Under the pieces are notes generated by a model. It saw only the letters and a program-made list of their open reading frames with translations. It was not told the origin of the DNA and made no database searches. From NCBI GenBank assembly GCA_015680685.1, contig MNCI01021501.1, forward strand, positions 537,806 to 601,805: 64,000 nucleotides of DNA, in the 5' to 3' direction. This document shows, in pieces, positions 23,262-33,400 of the stretch. The stretch's first letter is position 1, and each line of letters opens with the position of its first letter. This stretch comes from Gnetum montanum (lineage: Eukaryota; Streptophyta; Gnetopsida; Gnetales; Gnetaceae). The translations under genes and the position numbers were made by a program.

Positions 23262-23396
23262 TGTCTAGAAATATTAGAGGCATTATTTTCTTCAAAATAT
23301 ATTAACATAAGAAAAATATAAATTGTCTAGAAATATTAGAGGCATTATTTTCTTCAAAATATATTAACATAAGAAAATATAAATTGTCTAGAAATA
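23262..23396. repeat. 61-62-bp tandem repeat
   Basis: The unit starts TGTCTAGAAATATTAGAGG. It runs 23262-23323, then again 23324-23384 with one A fewer in a poly-A run, and a third copy is cut off after 12 bases. Otherwise the copies are identical, which is striking in such old DNA. It may be very recent replication slippage or an assembly duplication. Confidence 0.85.
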
Positions 23397-24150
23397 AAAT
23401 ATGCTTGTCATGAAAATTCAATAAGAATTTAACTTCAACATTAACTATAGAAGGATTAAATGATATAAGATACAAGCAAGAAAATTCTAAAGAAAATGTT
23501 ATAATTTAGCAAAAGCGTCTATATTTGCATTTAATAAATTATAAAAAATGCTAGCTAACGATTCTTCCTTTGACTTAGGGGTTGCATGTTTCACAATAGA
23601 TTCAAATTCAAATAATTCACATGATGGTGATGATGGAACATACACTACAATGTTAATATTCGAGTATCATAAAATATTGATATGTATAAAATATAAATTA
23701 AGATGTATAACTAAGTAAATGGTTAATCTTAGATGTATTCAATGTGTGTGCCTTGAACATGAAAACTAGGAGCATATATAGTTGTAAGCAAACTATCATG
23801 TTGGTTACTAAAACAAATAGGATGATTAGTTAGGAGCACATCCATAGACTAGTTAACATTAGTTACTATTTACAAATTCTTCATACGAGCATGATGGTGT
23901 AAACTAGTATTTATGGTGTAACTCAATATAGACCTTATTTTGAATGTTGTGCTTGATGAAACACATCAAAGCCTTAACTTTTCTAATCTCATCCGTACAA
24001 CCAATCCTAAGAAACCTTTCTTCAAGGATAAGAAACACATTAAAACTTGTCCTATTTTAGAAGAATCCTTGTGTTTTTACTTCATCCCAAAGGCTTTATG
24101 TAAATAAAAAATAAATAAGGTAAATAGGAATACATTCAGGGATGTAACTA

Positions 24151-25032
24151 TAACATGAGTTGTTAAATGATGCCACCTTCAATTAAAAACAAGAAGAAAA
24201 TTAAAACTAAAATTTTATTGTTTGTAAAGACCTAATGAATCTATCAACAAAATTAACTCATGCAAAATACATTAATAGCAATAAATTCTATATTAAATGT
24301 GTTTCATAATTATATAACTTGAACACTTCTTCTATATAATTTTTTAAAACCAACATTGGGAGCTTGGATAACTTATATAAAAATTAATTAGAGATTCTAT
24401 ATTTTTTAAAGGAAATTTGTTTAATACGATTCTAGTAATACATGGTGTTTATCTTCTACTATGTGTAGAAAACAAACTTAGCATATTTTATCTTCATGTG
24501 GCACATTATATCATATTTTAGTTTCAACTTAGAGGTAGTATGGCCTCATTATTACTCTACTAATTAGTGCTCTTCTAGATATTAAAATTGCAACATGTAG
24601 ATATTCTACTTTATCATGTCTACCACCTTTAATATTTTGCTAGTAAAATAAATGCTTTTTATGTTCTTGTACCTCACTTTATAATCCTTCTAAAAAAAAT
24701 TTCTTAATAAGTTTCCACGCTTATTTTGAATTTATTTTTACATCAGTATTTTCAATATCCCATTTTTGTAGCCATAATCTTCCTTCATGGCACCACCCTT
24801 ATTGTTAAAAATTTTAGATAATCTCTCATGAGTTCTTCTTATCATTTTTATTATTTAAATAGAATGTTAAGCATTGATATATTGCTTCAACTTCCAATGA
24901 CAATAAATTAGCTTCTAATAAAAGTATTGTATTGTATATGGAACTTAATTTTTTACCTTGAATTCATTCAACAAGACCTATTTTTGAAGTTTTTTAGTTT
25001 TCTTCCATGATTATTAATCAAGACTTAGGCCC
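24151..25032. other. AT-rich spacer left of E3
   Basis: I see no ORF, LTR end or repeat that can be named. The sequence CATAC at its right edge (25033-25037) is the left target duplication of E3. Confidence 0.5.
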
Positions 25033-25037
25033 CATAC

Positions 25038-26100
25038 TATTGTACTTTTGGTATGTCAAAACCTTAAGGAAAATGGAAAAAATAGAATGTTTGTGGTGGA
25101 TGATGATTTTGTAGGACATGCATAAGAACTCCATAATGAGATTTGAGAACTCAAGGAAATAAGATCTATGGTAAGATGTTGAAATGAAAACTACATGGGC
25201 AAGATGAGAGCATGGATAAAAATGAAGACTACAAATCAAATAAAGATTCTCCAAGTACCAAGAAGGTAAATTGACAAGAGAAAGCATTATAAGTCAAAGC
25301 TCAAAATTTGAGGAGACATCTTTGAAAAATAGTAGATGTCTATCTGCAATAGTAGACATCCCATCTACTAGTTAAATGTCTCTCTTGAATTGAGGCCAAT
25401 CTCAGTTAGATGTTCCAACTTCAAAGTAGACATCTACACTAGCTGTTTGGTAGTCACTGCATGAATTTTGAGGAGTTTTCAAAAGCTCAGAAGCAATAAG
25501 ATGATGTCAAAATCTTGGGAATTGTGCAAGCATTGTTCACACATAAGATCTTCATTGTTTATTCTATGCAATTCTATTCTTCGTCCTCATTGTAACATCA
25601 TTTTTGTCTTATTGTAATTTGTATTTTGCTTCAAGTACAAGGACTTGAAAATATAGTTACATTCTTTCTTTTTTTCTTTTCTCTCTTTCTTGTAGCCCTG
25701 TGGGGTTGATGTGCTTCTTGTGAGAAGGCATCCATATTTAGCTTGTCAAGATCCAATGGGATTGAGTGGTTTTTCAGTGTCAAAATGCTCCAAAGCAAAG
25801 CTCAATCTTGTAAAGGTTGTGGGATCCTTGAAACCATGTTCTGAGCTTGTTGGGACCTTATGGGGTTGAGTAGTTTCATAGTCATGGAACACTTCAAAGA
25901 GTAGCTCAGAGCTTGTACAAGGTGTGGTGTCCTTCAAACTACATTTTTTGAAGAACAAAGTCCAGAGGTATGCACAGATTCTACTCTTTGAGTGTGGACA
26001 TATTCAAGTTGGAGAACCACATAAAATTTAGTGTTCATGTGATTGATGTAATTTTAATTTGGGAACTTATTCAACCCCCCTTCTAAGTTCTCAATCCACA
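25038..26100 (+). repeat. 5' LTR of E3 (1063 bp)
   Basis: It starts TATTGTACTTTTGG, corresponding to TGTTGACCTTTTGG in the 3' LTR. The terminal TG has become TA, again a G-to-A change. It ends TCTCAATCCACA directly before the PBS. The GACATC/GATGTC-rich block lies at 25318-25435, about 70 bases upstream of an AGCAATAAGA stretch that is CTATAAGA in the 3' LTR. Confidence 0.88.
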
Positions 26101-26102
26101 AG

Positions 26103-26114
26103 TGATATCAGAGC
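26103..26114 (+). other. Primer binding site of E3 (initiator tRNA-Met)
   Basis: TGATATCAGAGC lies two bases after the LTR. The consensus site is TGGTATCAGAGC, so one base differs, a G-to-A change. This is the usual primer site of plant copia elements. Confidence 0.85.
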
Positions 26115-26156
26115 TTGGTACTCTCAAGTTTGTGCTTCAAATTTCAAGAGTAAATT

Positions 26157-27930
26157 ATGGAAGGAACATCCTACACAAAACCACCAATGTTTGATGGGTT
26201 TAATTTTTCATATTAGAAGGAAAGGATGTGAGGCTTCTTTGAGTCCTTGGAATTTAAAGTATGAAAGTCAATCCTTGAAGGCTATATACCCCCCATCAAC
26301 AATGCATGAAAATCTCTCAAGCCATGGAACAAATGGAAGCTTGAAGATAGAGATAAGTTTATGTACGATTCTAAAGCAAAAGATTGTTTGTATTGTGCAT
26401 TAAATAAGTTTGAATTTAATAGAATAGTTGGGTGTAAGACTGCTAAGAAAATTTAAGATACCTTAGATGCTACCTATGAGGGCACATCGATAGATAGACA
26501 ATTAAAACTTTCGTTCTTGCAAAGTGAATATGAAAAACTTAAGATGAGGGATGGTGAAAAGATTAAAGATTATTTTCTAGGGAAAATGATATAGTTGTAG
26601 TAATTAGGGGCATAGGCAAGGACCTGTCTAAAAGTGATGTAATTATAAAAATGATTAGAACACTACAACCTGAATTTAGACCTAGGTTATAGCTATAGAA
26701 GAAATTAGAGATTTTTTTGTCCTAAAATTTGAAGAGCTTCAAAGTTCTTTTCTTGCTTATGAAATGAATCTCATAAGAAAAGAAGCAATAAAAGAAATGC
26801 TTATTACCCTTAAATCATCATCAAAGGAGAAGGAATCGATTGAACAAAAAATGAACAGTGAGGAAAAAATAGCTCTTCTATCAAGAAGAGTTCAAAGGCT
26901 TTGAGTAAGAAAAGGAAGAAGCTTCAATCAAACAAGGCCAAACCAATCCAACATCAAGAGTCAAGATAAAGGTAAGAATTTTTCAAATTCAAAATTTGAT
27001 GCATTTTCAATAGAATGTTGGGTATGTGGTGGAAGAGGCCATGTGGCCTTCGAATATTCTAGCATTGGTAGGTTGCAATAAAAACATAAGTCTAAAGTAG
27101 ATATGAAAAAGACAAACTTCTACACAAGCTAGGATGATGGAGAACAAAGTGAAGAAGAGGTGGATGACACTTCAAAAGATTCAAATCTCATATGTATGGC
27201 TCTCACAAATGACAATGCTAGCTTATCTAATGATGATGATCAAATGACAATTGATGAAGAAAGGTATGAGCTCTTGTGTAATGAACTTATATCTCTTCAA
27301 AATATTTGTATAAAATTAAATATGGAATTAAAGAACAAGGATTAAGAAGTCTATTTATTATATATGAAAATTTTAGATCTCACAAAAAAATTTGATATCT
27401 AAGGGCTAAGAATAAAAAACTAACTCTGTCCTATGACCAGATTAAGAAAGAACTTGCATATGCTAAACTTGTAAATGAGAAGTTGGTCAAAGGAAAAGGA
27501 TCTCTTCAGATAGTTCTTGGGAAAGGAAGAAGTCCACATGATAAAAGTGTACTAGGATGCTATCAACAAGAATAAGCATCCACATAAAATTCATTTGAAC
27601 AAGATGCAACTTTAGGAATTGAGGTGATTACTGGCACTACATCCAAACAAAGAGCAACTCCAAGGTTTGATAAATTTAATCAAAATAAAAGTTATTATTA
27701 TAATAGATTTGGGAATAAGTAATGGGATTACAATTTAAAGTATTATCATATAAACACCTGGATGTATTACAAATATCCTTGGTCTTATTCAAATGTATCT
27801 AGAAGGAAAACCTTACAGGACAAGAAGAAAGGGTGGACAAATCAAAAGGGCAAGGAAGTTAGGAAAGTATAGAGAATCAAATGAAGGAAGATAATCAAAG
27901 AATCATCTCCAAAAAAATTATTAATGGGAG
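26157..27930 (+). pseudogene. E3 gag (UBN2/DUF4219-type, CCHC zinc knuckle)
   Basis: From the ATG at 26157, the first after the PBS, the frame reads as plant copia gag. The N-terminal Thr-Lys-Pro-Pro-Met-Phe-Asp-Gly segment is the DUF4219 start. Next come a Ile-Leu-Glu-Gly-Tyr-Ile-Pro-Pro stretch, Lys-Trp-Lys-Leu-Glu-Asp-Arg-Asp-Lys-Phe, and a UBN2 part with Ala-Thr-Tyr-Glu-Gly-Thr and Leu-Gln-Ser-Glu-Tyr-Glu-Lys-Leu. The zinc knuckle at about 27016-27057 reads C-x2-C-x4-H with the final Cys changed to Tyr. After it come an acidic Asp-Asp-Glu part and a coiled coil (27160-27345 open). TAG stops are frequent, and a frame change near 26600-26700 splits it. It packages the RNA in live relatives. 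Here it is dead. Confidence 0.85.
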
Positions 27931-28117
27931 TTAGTGTTTAGAAATAAAGAAATATGTATGAGAGGAGGTACTTCAAAAGAAGGATCTAATTCTCAAGTCC
28001 CTTAGACACCCTTATTTTCTTCAGGAAGTAACGTAAGTAGAGGTCAATATTCAATTCATTTTGAATATCTTTTAACATTATAATCCTTAGTAGCCAATCC
28101 CTAAACCTTTCTTTTTG

Positions 28118-28278
28118 AGACGTCGTCTATCATTAGAAGTTAGATGTCTACTCATAGACGTCTACTTTCTAAGTTAGACATCTACTTGATTTGATGGTAG
28201 ACATGGCATAGATGTCTATACCTCAAAGGATACATCTATCTTTTCATAAAAAACCCTAGATAGCCATAATTATAAAAA
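28118..28278 (+). promoter_or_regulatory. Internal GACGTC/GACATC palindrome block with TATA box before ORF2
   Basis: Between gag and ORF2 there are about eight GACGTC, GACATC or GATGTC words, including AGACGTCT at 28161, then TATAAAAA at 28271-28278. ORF2 starts some 40-60 bases later. The same arrangement exists in E6 (cluster 59455-59640, TATAAAAA on the minus strand at 59415-59422). It mirrors the block in the LTR promoter. It therefore looks like a second promoter or a captured LTR piece. The function is inferred. Confidence 0.55.
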
Positions 28279-28309
28279 ACCAAACCTTTATTTTTCCTTC
28301 ATTCTTCAT

Positions 28310-29980
28310 GTCCAAGCATAGATGACTAATGGTAGATGACCAAGGCTTCCTTAATAATAGTGAGTTGTACATTTTTCTTCCAAATTGATGGTCCACAAGA
28401 AGGTTGGAACATCCAAACAAATTCCAAGGAAGAGCAAGAAGTCCAAGGGAGCTTCCTCCAATGTCTTAGGCACTATACTCCTCAATTTTGGTCCATTGAA
28501 GCACAACATAAGTTTAAGGTAACTCAAATAATCTCTATTGTCTCTAAACATTCTCTTTGCTTCCAACAGCATTTTCAAAATGAGTTAATGACATTCTTTA
28601 AAGTATTAAACCAGGTTTCATTTGTTTCCATGAATTTTTTTGTATCTAAAATTCTAATAAGAGAATTATATAGTAACATTATCATTACAAATTCTTATGT
28701 TGGTGCTTTTACTTCCATGGTTGAAGGGATCTTGATTGAGGTTTCACCTCAAGTTGTAAATGCAATTCTTGGGATATCTAGTGTTGATGTTCATAAGGTC
28801 ACCATTCATTTCATAACTGAAATTTTCATGAATGATGTGATTCCTATTTCCTAAGATGAATTTTATGATGCTTTGTTTGGGAAATCAGTGTCTCTATGCA
28901 GTGGAAGAATTCTTAGGAGTTATATGGCTTCAGATGATTCCATCCTCTCTCTCATTATTTTATATAATATTATTGTAAAAGGAAGAAGTTATAACTATTT
29001 GTTGCTAGCCCAAGCATTTGTTCTCTATTGCATTCTCACTGGACAACCTTGGGACTTGGATCATATTCTCCACCAAGACATGTTGGGTTTGTTCATCAAG
29101 GAGAGAATCTATGAACAACCTCACCTTATTAGTTTGCTAATCTAATAGATAGGTGTTCCCATTCTTGATATGCCTTTGCTTAAAGGCAAGAGGAGAATTG
29201 GTGAGTATTTAGAAAAGAAGAGCTTCACCCATGCTGAAGTTGTGGAATCCAATAGGAAGCCACAAAAATCAAGGAAGAAGGGATCTGCATCACCATCTTG
29301 GACCTCTCCTTAGTTGAGAAGGTCCAAATTATTTGGTAGCTAGGTGAGATCCTCTTTGAAGAAGCTACTCAAGCCCTTTTCTCATACCATTGGGATGATT
29401 GGCAAGAACCTCTCTTACCTTTGTAAGAGAATGGATGCAGCTAGAGTACCTTTTCCTTTTGATAGGTAACAATTTGAGGAGATCACCACTCCTCCCATAT
29501 TAGACAATTAGGAGGACTATCTAGCCCCAGCTAGACACTTAGTATCTAATGGGCCTTCCCAAGCATATGACTCAAAAAATGCATGTAATTTTGAGGAGCT
29601 TGATGCACCATTGACACTAGTCTAGGGGGAGATTCTTGATCCTATGTAGCCTAGACCCAGTTCTCATATTCATGGTGATGCTTCATAAACTTTTGAAAAG
29701 TAGGCCATAGAGAGCATTTTGGGCCTTCTTCTCAAATGAGACCAATGGATCCCATCACTTATCAAAGGAAGTCCTATCTCATCCACCCACTTCATCCTAG
29801 TTCTAGGTGAAGCTTCATCCCAAGAGGGTTTCAGTTCATGTTCCTTCTTTCAATGATGATGATGAGTAGCATGTTTCTAGCAGTAGTAGTGATGATGATG
29901 GGGAGAAGACTTAGAAGCCTTCTCATGCAGTTACTAATTCTGATGATGATTCTAATGAGGATATTGAGGTTAGTAATTAG
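28310..29980 (+). pseudogene. E3 ORF2: PF20167-like protein with acidic tail
   Basis: 28336-28854 is open for 172 codons and continues in frame past a TAA at 28853 to 29145, then with TAG stops to about 29980. It resembles the putative plant transposon domain (PF20167) with a Glu-Val-Ser-Pro-Gln-Val-Val-Asn-Ala-Ile-Leu-Gly-Ile segment, a Leu-Ser-Leu-Ile-Ile-Leu-Tyr-Asn-Ile-Ile helix and a Thr-Gly-Gln-Pro-Trp-Asp-Leu motif. A basic Lys-Lys-rich stretch follows (about 29240-29290), and the end is a Ser/Asp-rich acidic tail (about 29850-29970). A possible 51-base GT...AG intron lies at 28519-28569. E6 carries the same ORF. The role in the element is unknown; it stands where other elements carry pol or env-like genes. 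Confidence 0.7.
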
Positions 29981-30382
29981 TGTCATTTATTAGCTCCTCC
30001 TTTTGGGTGATGTCCAAAAAGGGGGAAGAATTTTTGGATATTTTGTGAAGTATCTTATGGATAATATACATTTGTACATTATGGATGGTTATGGATAACA
30101 ATAGTATCTTATGGCTCATGTATGTGATGTGCTTATGTATGGACGGATTTTTGTGGAGATCTCTTGGTTCTTTTTGAACCTATTATCTTAAGCCTTTATA
30201 TTTTTAGTTCTTATGGAACATATTTTCTTTAGCCTTTATATTTTTACCTCAGTGTACCCTTTGGTTGTCATTGGAATTTATATGTCTTAAGTTTTTTTAT
30301 TGTTTACCATTATTTAAATTTTATGCATAATATGCACTTACCCATTTTCTTAAGTTTTGTACATCACCAAAAAGGAGGAGAT
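29981..30382 (+). other. 3' noncoding region and polypurine tract of E3
   Basis: This is a T-rich tail ending in the purine run AAAAAGGAGGAGA (30369-30381) immediately before TGTTGACC. 30020-30160 is GGATAT/TTATGGAT-rich. The polypurine tract confirms the plus orientation. Confidence 0.8.
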
Positions 30383-31474
30383 TGTTGACCTTTTGGTATG
30401 TCAAACCCTTAAGAAAAAAGAAGAAAATAGAATGTTTGTGGTGGATGATGATGTTGCAAGACATGAATAAGAACTCCATAATGAGATCTAAGAACTCAAG
30501 GAAATGAGATCTACGACGAGATGTTGAAATTAAAACTACATGGGCAAGATGAGATAATGGAAGAAAATGAAGACTACAAATCAAATGAAGATGCTTCAAG
30601 GACTTCCAAGAAGGAAAATTAACAGGAGAAGTCCTTAGAAGTCAAAGATCAAAATTTGAGTAGATTTCTTTGAAAAACAATAGATGTTTATTTGCAATAG
30701 TAGACGTCTCCTTATAGATTTCCCAATATAGACATCTCATCTGCCATTTAGACATCTCTCTTGAATTGAGGCCAATCTCAATTAGACATCCCAAATTCAA
30801 AGTAGACATCTACACTAGCTGTTTAGTAGTTGCATAAATTTTGAAGAGTTTTTGAAAACTCTGGAGCTATAAGATGATGTCAAAATCTTGGGAATTGTGT
30901 AAGCACTATTCATACATAAGCTCCTCATTGTCTATTCTATGCAATTCTATTCTTGCTCCTTATTGTAACATCATTTTCTTGATTGTAATTTGTACTAAGC
31001 TTCAATTATAAGGACTTTTAAATTTAGTTACATTCTTTCCTCCTTTCATTTATCTCTTTCTTGTAGCCATGTGGGGTTGATGTGCTTCTTATGAGAAGGA
31101 TCCATATTGAGCTTGTCGGGATCCTGTAGGATTGAGTGGTTTTGCAACATCAAAACACTTTGGAGCATATCTCAATTATGTAAAGGTTGTAGGATCTTTG
31201 AAACCACATTATAAGCTTGTTGGGATCTTGTGGGGTTGAGTGGTTTCCTAGTGAAAAACCAATCTAGGGTGGAGCTCAAAGCTTGTACAAGGTGTGGTGT
31301 CCTTTAAACCATATTTTCTTGGAGAAACAAAGTTTCGACATATGCATAGATTCTACCTTTCGAGTGTGGACATACCCAAGTTGGGGAACCAAGTAAAATT
31401 TGGTGTGTTCATGTGGCTCGTGCAATTTTAATTTTGGAACTTTTTCAACCCTCCTTATAAGTTCTCAATCCACA
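30383..31474 (+). repeat. 3' LTR of E3 (1092 bp)
   Basis: It runs from TGTTGACCTTTTGG to TCTCAATCCACA. The GACGTC block is at 30670-30800, including AGACGTCT at 30703. CTATAAGA at 30867 is the TATA candidate. Compared with the 5' LTR it keeps one extra stretch of about 30 bases inside the block, so the number of palindrome words differs between the LTRs. Confidence 0.88.
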
Positions 31475-31479
31475 CATAC

Positions 31480-33400
31480 TACACATTCATAAAAATTTAT
31501 AACTTGTATAATTATTTTTAGGAAGATATTTTTGAATTATTAAGTCCAAATATTATGATTGGTACAATTTTCTTTCATTGTGTATAAATCCTTTCAACTA
31601 TCTGTAACTCATTGTAATATAAAATACTTATAATTTTATGAGCATTCTACTCTCAGTATCTTTCTTTCTCCATAATCTCAAGATTTTTATTATTTAGATA
31701 AAAAATGTTATCACATTTTATCATTTGTATTGGGATGATGGCATAGTATGGGTTATAAGAAGAACTTTTAATAATCACTTCCTTTATTTATTGTAGTTAT
31801 GAAATTTTCTTACAAGTCAAGATGTGAAAATAATTGCATGAGATTGGAACATTAATTATTCTTCCTTCCCTATTAATTTTTCCTCCTTTATTAGCGCTAG
31901 TTAGATCTTTGGTTTCATGACCTTTAAATATTATTATCAATATTTTAGTTTAAAACATGTTACTAAATCTTATTTATCTCATTCTCTAGTTATATTTCAA
32001 TAATTTCTTCATTAATGTAATCTTTTTCCCCTTGTATATTTATAGAAATATCATAATTCTAGTGGTTCTTTCAAGTATATTACCAACATCAAACTAGAGT
32101 CCTTTAACCATCAACTCTCCATTGAACTCTTAGAACATTTGCTCCACTTTCTTCAAGACATCAAATATCTCTTTCAAAATTACAAGCAACCTCTAGTTAC
32201 TCTTAGATATTTCTTTTCTTTTAGTAATCAAGTTATCCATTTTCTCCTCTTAACCTTATTAATTTATAAGGTTAATACTTCTACTTCTAATACTTTCTGA
32301 GTTTATTCGTTTCTAGTGTCTAAGGCATTTTAACTATGTTCTTCTAGTTCCAAGTTCCATCTAGGTTTCTCATTAACCATTTCTTAACTCTAAGTTTTTT
32401 TCAAAACCTTACTCTAACACTATGTTAGATTCATTACAATGATTAACATATTATTCCCACCAACATCTATATCAAAATCATAATTACATTTCCATAGGTT
32501 TTACATTGAGATTTCATCTGTTATGTACAAATGAATCATTTTTGTTTCATCTTGTGAAATTCTTATCTTTTGTTCAACTAACAAAATCATCATTCTACCA
32601 TGGGGTTTTTTTTGTAGTGTTGTATTCTTTGGTGCATTCTTACATAATATGTTTAATTCATATTTCATGTGTTTTTTAAATCATTTGTTCCTCTATCTAA
32701 GGAATCTTCTATTCTCACTCAACTCTCTTAGTCAGGAACATGTCACTTGTCATGATGGCCTTATATAGTATGGATGAATATAGGATCATTCCATGTGTCT
32801 TCTTTAAAGTATGGTTTTTTCCTTCATTGCAAGTTGGTTTGCATTTTCCATATTCCATATGAATAAACTTCAGCTTTTCTATTCCTCTCACATTTTGATT
32901 TTCATTGAAATTTTAAATATTAAAGCTAAGAAGAGTATGGATTAAAATATAATGCAATTTTATGTAATTTTTATTGATAATTATGTTGATGTTTTGTGAT
33001 GTAAACATATTCATAATCATGATTGTTTTTATTTAATGATAGATCCCTTTTATTACATACTTTTCTTCCTGGTTCTTCTTATTGGTGTTATTAGCATGAT
33101 TCAAGCCTGGTGTCTTGTAACTAAATCATGGGGGAGAGGAATCAATTTGGATATGTATATAATAAACTTAGTATTTGGTTAAACATTTATACCTTAATCT
33201 TTACTTACCCATGCATACCATTATTTTATAACTATGATGATGTTTTTTTTTTAGTGTTCATAAGTGTTATATTTATAATTGTTTCAAGTGTATTTTTTAT
33301 AATGGTAGTATAATTCCTAGGAAACTCACTTGATTTATAGCATCTTTCACAACTCACCATATTAATATGAGTATAATTTAAACTCTATGGACTAAGAAGG
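31480..33400. other. Unassigned DNA with a weak minus-strand coding trace
   Basis: About 32110-32270 on the minus strand reads as a short Lys/Glu/Leu-rich coil-like peptide. Nothing else is recognisable. A 61-codon hydrophobic frame at 33128-33313 is AT-driven and not convincing. Confidence 0.35.

Larger units (their letters stand above)
21283..23890. repeat. Diverged direct repeat pair inside the LINE region
   Basis: 21283-21490 and 23672-23890 align over about 200 bases. They share GATATGT(G/A)TAAAATATAA, a GTTAATCTT(G/A)GATGTATT segment and a CCATAGACTAGTTAAC block. The second copy has an extra stretch of about 30 bases (TTTACAAATTCTTCATACGAG). The spacing of about 2.4 kb is close to that of the two zinc-tail copies, so one larger unit may have been duplicated. 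Confidence 0.65.
18700..24150 (-). mobile_element. Decayed L1-type LINE fragments, several 3' ends
   Basis: Two minus-strand stretches (about 19822-20160 and 21990-22300) carry the zinc-binding RT tail of plant L1 elements. Between and beyond them a related 3' segment recurs at about 19375-19620, 20390-20640, 21500-21760 and 24000-24140. The recurring words are TTAGATCAT, AAGCCT(A/T)(A/G)TGGTTTT and a later AAGAATACT. The repeated block follows the coding tail on the minus strand, so several truncated copies appear stacked. No endonuclease or RT catalytic motif is readable. A tract of about 15 T at 19020-19034 could be a poly-A tail seen from the other strand. Confidence 0.55.
25038..31474 (+). 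mobile_element. E3: complete but decayed copia-like element without pol
   Basis: The element is 6437 bp and flanked by CATAC on both sides (25033-25037, 31475-31479). It consists of 5' LTR, initiator-Met PBS, UBN2-type gag with zinc knuckle, a palindrome block with a TATA-like box, a PF20167-like ORF with an acidic tail, a polypurine tract and a 3' LTR. Only about 400 bases separate gag from the second ORF, so the roughly 3 kb of protease, integrase, RT and RNase H of a copia element are absent. E6 has the same layout and nearly the same length. The loss therefore predates both copies, and the family moved in this form using enzymes from elsewhere. The two LTRs differ at roughly one base in seven or eight in the part I aligned by eye. 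Confidence 0.88.

Noticed and set aside
25018-25287. Minus-strand ORF of 89 codons, similar to 30321-30599
   Set aside because: Antisense frames within the two LTRs of E3, similar only because LTRs are repeated.
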